64,000 bases of DNA from Erythrobacteraceae bacterium Alg239-R51 (lineage in GTDB: Bacteria; Pseudomonadota; Alphaproteobacteria; Sphingomonadales; Sphingomonadaceae): the NCBI GenBank assembly GCA_947331495.1, contig CAMZOI010000001.1:620001-684000 (forward strand), written 5' to 3'. Positions 60,793 to 64,000 of this stretch are shown here, piece after piece. The translations under genes and the position numbers were made by a program. How positions within the stretch are numbered: position 1 is the stretch's first letter; each line of letters starts with the position of its first letter. The notes beneath the pieces are model-generated. The model saw nothing but the letters and a program-made list of their open reading frames with translations. It was not told where the DNA came from and ran no database searches.

Positions 60793-61554
60793 ACCGCACC
60801 CCCTGCACCTTGGGTCTTTCGCGATGTTGAAGCTGCGCATTGCCGGTTTCATTCCGTCCAGTAGCTGCACGGTACCCCATTGCGGATCTCCGAACCCGCT
60901 AATGCCGTCGAGCAATACGCGGACCGCCTGCATCGCGGCAAAGGTCCCGACCCAGCCCGCCATCGCACCGAGCATGCCATCCTCCGCACAGCTATCGCAA
61001 TCTTCCGCATCGAACGCATCGCCCACGAAGCAGCGATAGCAGGCCTGATCGGCCAGGTGTCCGGCGAAGGTTCCGACCTGACCCTGAAAGCGGCCTACAG
61101 CCGCAGAGAGGAGCGGAACGTCCGCCCTCACGCAGGCGTCGGAAACGGCGAGGCGCGTGGCGAAATTGTCGGTCCCGTCAAGCACCAGGTCAGCTTCCTC
61201 GACCAGCCCACCGGCATTGTCCGGGGTAATACGACCGTCGCTGATCGATACGTCGAGAGCCGGATCGAAACCGGTCACCCAGCGCTTGGCGATGACCGCC
61301 TTGCCATGACCGATATCGCGCGTGTTGTAGAGCGTCTGGCGCTGGAGATTGCTGGCATCCACGCGGTCGTCGTCGATCAATGTCAGTCGTCCGATTCCCG
61401 CACCTGCAAGGTATTGCAGCGCCGGTGATCCGATCCCGCCCAGTCCGACCAGAACCAGATGCCTGTTCGCCAGCGCCACCTGGCCCGGGCCGCCGATTTC
61501 GGGCAGCACGATATGGCGCGCAAAACGGTCCAGGCGGTCAGGTGATAAGGCCAT
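60781..61554 (-). CDS. MoeB/ThiF-like E1 adenylyltransferase, 257 aa
   Basis: Adenylates the C-terminus of a ubiquitin-like sulphur carrier (MoaD or ThiS). RFARHIVLPEIGGPGQ, LVLVGLGGIGSPALQYLAGAGIG (nucleotide loop), IDDDRVDASNLQRQTLY and LVLDGTDNFATR are the family marks. Zinc cysteines are in ACYRCF and at the very end (PRCRGCG). Whether it serves molybdopterin or thiamine cannot be told from context. Confidence 0.92.
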   Translation of the reverse strand: MALSPDRLDRFARHIVLPEIGGPGQVALANRHLVLVGLGGIGSPALQYLAGAGIGRLTLIDDDRVDASNLQRQTLYNTRDIGHGKAVIAKRWVTGFDPALDVSISDGRITPDNAGGLVEEADLVLDGTDNFATRLAVSDACVRADVPLLSAAVGRFQGQVGTFAGHLADQACYRCFVGDAFDAEDCDSCAEDGMLGAMAGWVGTFAAMQAVRVLLDGISGFGDPQWGTVQLLDGMKPAMRSFNIAKDPRCRGCGSAA

Positions 61555-61665
61555 GGACAGCCTGTTGGCAGGGAGTGGATGAACTGTCGACAGGCCTCTG
61601 CGAAAGCCTGTCGATCAGCCGGTCTTCCGTACTGCGCGAACCGAAGGGTTACGGAAGAAGAATCC

Positions 61666-63135
61666 TCAACTTTCCAACTGCCGCAACAAGCTGCGCACGT
61701 CGCCGTCCATGTCGGCATCGCGCTGTCGCAAGTCCTCGATCAGGCGGACGGCGTGGATTACGGTCGAATGGTCGCGGCCCCCGAACTTGCGGCCGATCTC
61801 GGGATAGCTGCGGGGGGTGAGAACCTTCGAAAGATACATCGCAACCTGCCGCGGACGGACGACGGCGCGCGCACGGCGCTTGGAGCTCATCTCGCTCCGG
61901 TCGATGCGGTAGAACTGACAGACGGTGCGCTGGATCTCGTCGATGGTGATCCGGCGGCGATTGGCCGACAGGATATCGGTCAGCTGTTCTTCTGCCAGTT
62001 GGAGCGAGACCTCCTGTCCGGTCAGCTGGGCATAGGCGATCAGCTTGTTGAGCCCGCCGACCAGTTCGCGGACATTGCGGGTGATGGTGCGGGCCAGGAA
62101 GTCGAGCACGTCCTCGGGCACCTGCAGCGGTGCGAACCGGGTCAGCTTGGAGTGCAGGATCTTCTTGCGCAGTTCGATGTCGGCCGAATGGATATCGGCG
62201 ACCAGCCCCATCGAAAGACGGCTGAGCAGTCGCGGTTCGACGCCGTCGAGCGCTTGCGGCGCGCGATCGGCGGCGAAGACCAGCCGCTTGCCTTCGGCGA
62301 GCAGGGCATCGATCGTATAAAGCAGTTCCTCCTGCGCAGATGCCTTGCCGATGATGAACTGGATGTCATCGACCAGCAGCAGGTCGAAGCTGCGCAGGCG
62401 CGCCTTGAATTCCAGCATCTGGTTCGCTTTGAGCGCCTGGACGAACTCGACCATGAAACGCTCGGCACTACAGTAGAAGATGCGGCTGCGCGGATGAGCC
62501 TGGAGAAAGGTGTGGCCGATCGCATGCAGCAGATGGGTCTTGCCCTGCCCGGTGCCGCCCTTGAGGTAGAGCGGCGAAAACTGGGGTTTTTCGGTCGCTG
62601 CCATGCGTTGCGCGGCGTTGAAGGCGAGCACATTGGCCTCGCCCGTGATGAATGCGGCGAAGGTTAGCGAAGGATCGAGGCCGATGGAACTCGTGAAACC
62701 GCGATCGCCGAGCGTATCGGCGCCGATCGCCATCATCGAAGTGTCCGCGCCGTCATTGGCGGCGCGCCGCCCGCCCGAGTGCAATTGCAGGTCGGCGACC
62801 TGGCGACGGCCGGGGTGAACCTGGATGCGAATGCTGCGCACCTCGCTGGACGCGATTTTCCAGGCAAGCGAAAGCCGGTCCGCGAACCGATCCTTGACCC
62901 AGTTCGCGCTGAATTCCGTCGGCAGGAACAGATCCAGCGTGCCCGTGTCCTTGTCTATCCCACCGATCTGGATCGGCTTGATCCACTGGCTGTGCAGTTG
63001 GTGTCCAAGATCCTTGCGCAGGCCTTGGCTGATGTCCGCCCAATCCGCCGCAAGATTTACTGCTTCGAGATCTTCCATCAGTTCATCCTGCCCTTTGCGC
63101 GACGCCGCTTTGTTGTTGTTGGCCGACTTGCTCAT
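61666..63135 (-). CDS. dnaA: Chromosomal replication initiator DnaA
   Basis: AAA+ initiator of replication. An N-terminal domain I is followed by a linker. Walker A is GGTGQGKTHLLHA, Walker B FDLLLVDDIQFI and sensor region RLLSRLSMGLVADI. The DNA-binding domain carries the signature FGGRDHSTVIHAVRLIEDL. ATG 63135 gives 489 residues; a TTG at 63147 is also in frame. The 110 bp between its stop and the MoeB-like gene shows nothing. No clear DnaA-box cluster was found upstream. Confidence 0.96.
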   Translation of the reverse strand: MSKSANNNKAASRKGQDELMEDLEAVNLAADWADISQGLRKDLGHQLHSQWIKPIQIGGIDKDTGTLDLFLPTEFSANWVKDRFADRLSLAWKIASSEVRSIRIQVHPGRRQVADLQLHSGGRRAANDGADTSMMAIGADTLGDRGFTSSIGLDPSLTFAAFITGEANVLAFNAAQRMAATEKPQFSPLYLKGGTGQGKTHLLHAIGHTFLQAHPRSRIFYCSAERFMVEFVQALKANQMLEFKARLRSFDLLLVDDIQFIIGKASAQEELLYTIDALLAEGKRLVFAADRAPQALDGVEPRLLSRLSMGLVADIHSADIELRKKILHSKLTRFAPLQVPEDVLDFLARTITRNVRELVGGLNKLIAYAQLTGQEVSLQLAEEQLTDILSANRRRITIDEIQRTVCQFYRIDRSEMSSKRRARAVVRPRQVAMYLSKVLTPRSYPEIGRKFGGRDHSTVIHAVRLIEDLRQRDADMDGDVRSLLRQLES

Positions 63136-63575
63136 TTGTTTTTTCAACCCCCGATCAGCAGCCCAAGCGGCAGCACGTATTCATTGTGAAGAAGGCCAGG
63201 CAAAGCGTCGCCCCTGTCCGGAAACGAGGTTTCCGGAGCCTATTTGAAACTACATCATTGTGAGGCCCGAGCTGTCCCGTCCCGAACCGGCGAGGAGATT
63301 TGTAGGTCGCCGCAGCTCTAAATCGCAAGGGGGATAAGTGTAAAAAATCGGAAATATATTTGTTGACTCACCGCTGTCCCGCAGGCCCCCGTTCAAGACC
63401 CTGTTTTTGTTAGAAACAGGACATTAAGCCCGGCGAATCGCAGCATTTCTTGAGTTCCGATGGCGGTGGTCTGACCGACCAGTATCGAAGTGCAACGCAC
63501 ATACACGAAGGGGGCCGCTGCGATCCGGCAGCGACCCCCTTCAATCAATAGCAAGCGCCGCAGCGCGAGGCCGAA
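63136..63575 (-). other. Intergenic region dnaA-rpsT
   Basis: Contains the dnaA promoter region and the hairpin after rpsT. An AT-rich patch lies at about 63335-63370. No small gene is supported. Confidence 0.5.
63507..63542 (-). terminator. Stem-loop downstream of rpsT
   Basis: Minus strand: GAAGGGGGTCGCTGC, short loop, GCAGCGGCCCCCTTC; a 15-bp stem with one G-U pair. It starts about 34 bp after the rpsT stop. There is no T-run after it, so termination may need Rho or the hairpin may simply stabilise the mRNA. Confidence 0.65.
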
Positions 63576-63836
63576 TCAGAGCGCGGCGACGCGCTTCGAC
63601 AGCCGGCTCATCTTGCGGGCGGCAGTATTCTTGTGCAGCACGCCGCGCGCAACGCCGCGCGCCAGTTCAGGCTGCGCGTTGCGCAATGCGGTTTCGGCTT
63701 CCTTCTTGTCGCCTGCCTCGATCGCGCCCTCGACCTTCTTCACGTAATTGCGAATGCGGCTGGTGCGGGCGCCGTTCACTTCGGCGCGGCGTTCATTGCG
63801 GCGGATGCGCTTCTTAGCTTGCGGCGTATTGGCCAT
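63576..63836 (-). CDS. rpsT: 30S ribosomal protein S20
   Basis: 86-residue ribosomal protein. [17 protein letters not shown] at the start, [20 protein letters not shown] and [18 protein letters not shown] are typical. ATG 63836 preferred to the in-frame start 8 codons upstream. Followed by a strong stem-loop. Confidence 0.97.
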   Translation of the reverse strand: MANTPQAKKRIRRNERRAEVNGARTSRIRNYVKKVEGAIEAGDKKEAETALRNAQPELARGVARGVLHKNTAARKMSRLSKRVAAL

Positions 63837-64000
63837 ATCTGTCCTCGTCAGGCCGGGCAAAACTGCCTGGCGGAAATTCGTTCATTCGTAGCGAAAAGGG
63901 CGGTTGGACCGCCGGAAAGCGGCGCACTTAGCGTTCACCCCTCGAATCGTCAAGCAAATCGTGCCATCCGAACTCGGAACCGCGACCAAGCGTCCCTGTT

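Noticed and set aside
63136-63575. Replication origin beside dnaA
   Set aside because: No cluster of TTATCCACA-like boxes seen; in many alphaproteobacteria the origin is not next to dnaA.
1-64000. CRISPR array
   Set aside because: No regularly spaced direct repeats were seen; the DUF2779 protein resembles Cas4 only in fold and no cas genes are present.
1-64000. tRNA or rRNA genes
   Set aside because: No cloverleaf-like or rRNA-like sequence was recognised; the island junction is in comM, not in a tRNA gene.

Overview
The window looks like chromosome of an alphaproteobacterium of the order Sphingomonadales, most likely an Erythrobacter-like member of the Erythrobacteraceae. This rests on the high-GC coding style, the block rpmH-rnpA-yidD-yidC-engB, the dnaA/rpsT arrangement and the general resemblance of the housekeeping proteins. 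It is an inference; there is no rRNA or tRNA gene here to confirm it.

Left flank (1-4.7 kb, minus strand): a late-cobalamin operon, cobT-cobS-cobC-cobO, with 4-10 bp overlaps between genes, followed by a cobalamin riboswitch and the 5' part of a BtuB-like TonB-dependent receptor that runs off the window. Together these cover corrinoid import, adenosylation and nucleotide-loop assembly.

Accessory zone (about 5-46.6 kb): a mosaic of mobile DNA and probable phage-defence genes. A 24-bp direct repeat (6041 and 14360) encloses an 8.3-kb module with a WYL regulator and an AddB-like/AddA-like nuclease-helicase pair. From 14.4 to 46.6 kb lies a second, larger island that ends inside comM, whose reading frame is cut 46 bp from the start of a large serine recombinase gene. 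The island holds: (i) an Eco29kI-like GIY-YIG endonuclease, a cytosine-5 methyltransferase and Vsr, divergent from a MORC-like GHKL ATPase, an Mrr-domain SF2 helicase, an unknown protein and a PIN-like protein; (ii) an NdpA/YejK-like protein paired with a C-terminal membrane protein; (iii) a DUF2779 nuclease; (iv) an antitoxin-like protein with an unknown partner; (v) a Tn554-like trio of recombinase genes; (vi) a DUF262 / DUF3696 ATPase / unknown trio; (vii) a DEDD exonuclease, a MerR-like regulator, a sensorless histidine kinase and an XRE regulator; (viii) an HNH + PD-(D/E)XK nuclease pair. Two distant promoters in the island share an 18-bp GTATAC-N6-GTATAC site.

Right flank (47.4-64 kb): core chromosome. 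It carries rpmH-rnpA-yidD-yidC-engB, a GAF histidine kinase, small enzymes (VOC, GST-like, S1/P1 nuclease, cupin), dapE, a dicarboxylate symporter, the translationally coupled dapB-membrane protein-nth operon, a sirtuin, a MoeB/ThiF-like enzyme, dnaA and rpsT.

The most interesting candidates for undescribed biology are the AddAB-like/WYL mini-element, the MORC-type extended restriction system, the NdpA-membrane protein pair, and the array of attachment-site copies leading up to the broken comM. No search could be run, so all family assignments rest on motifs read by eye.
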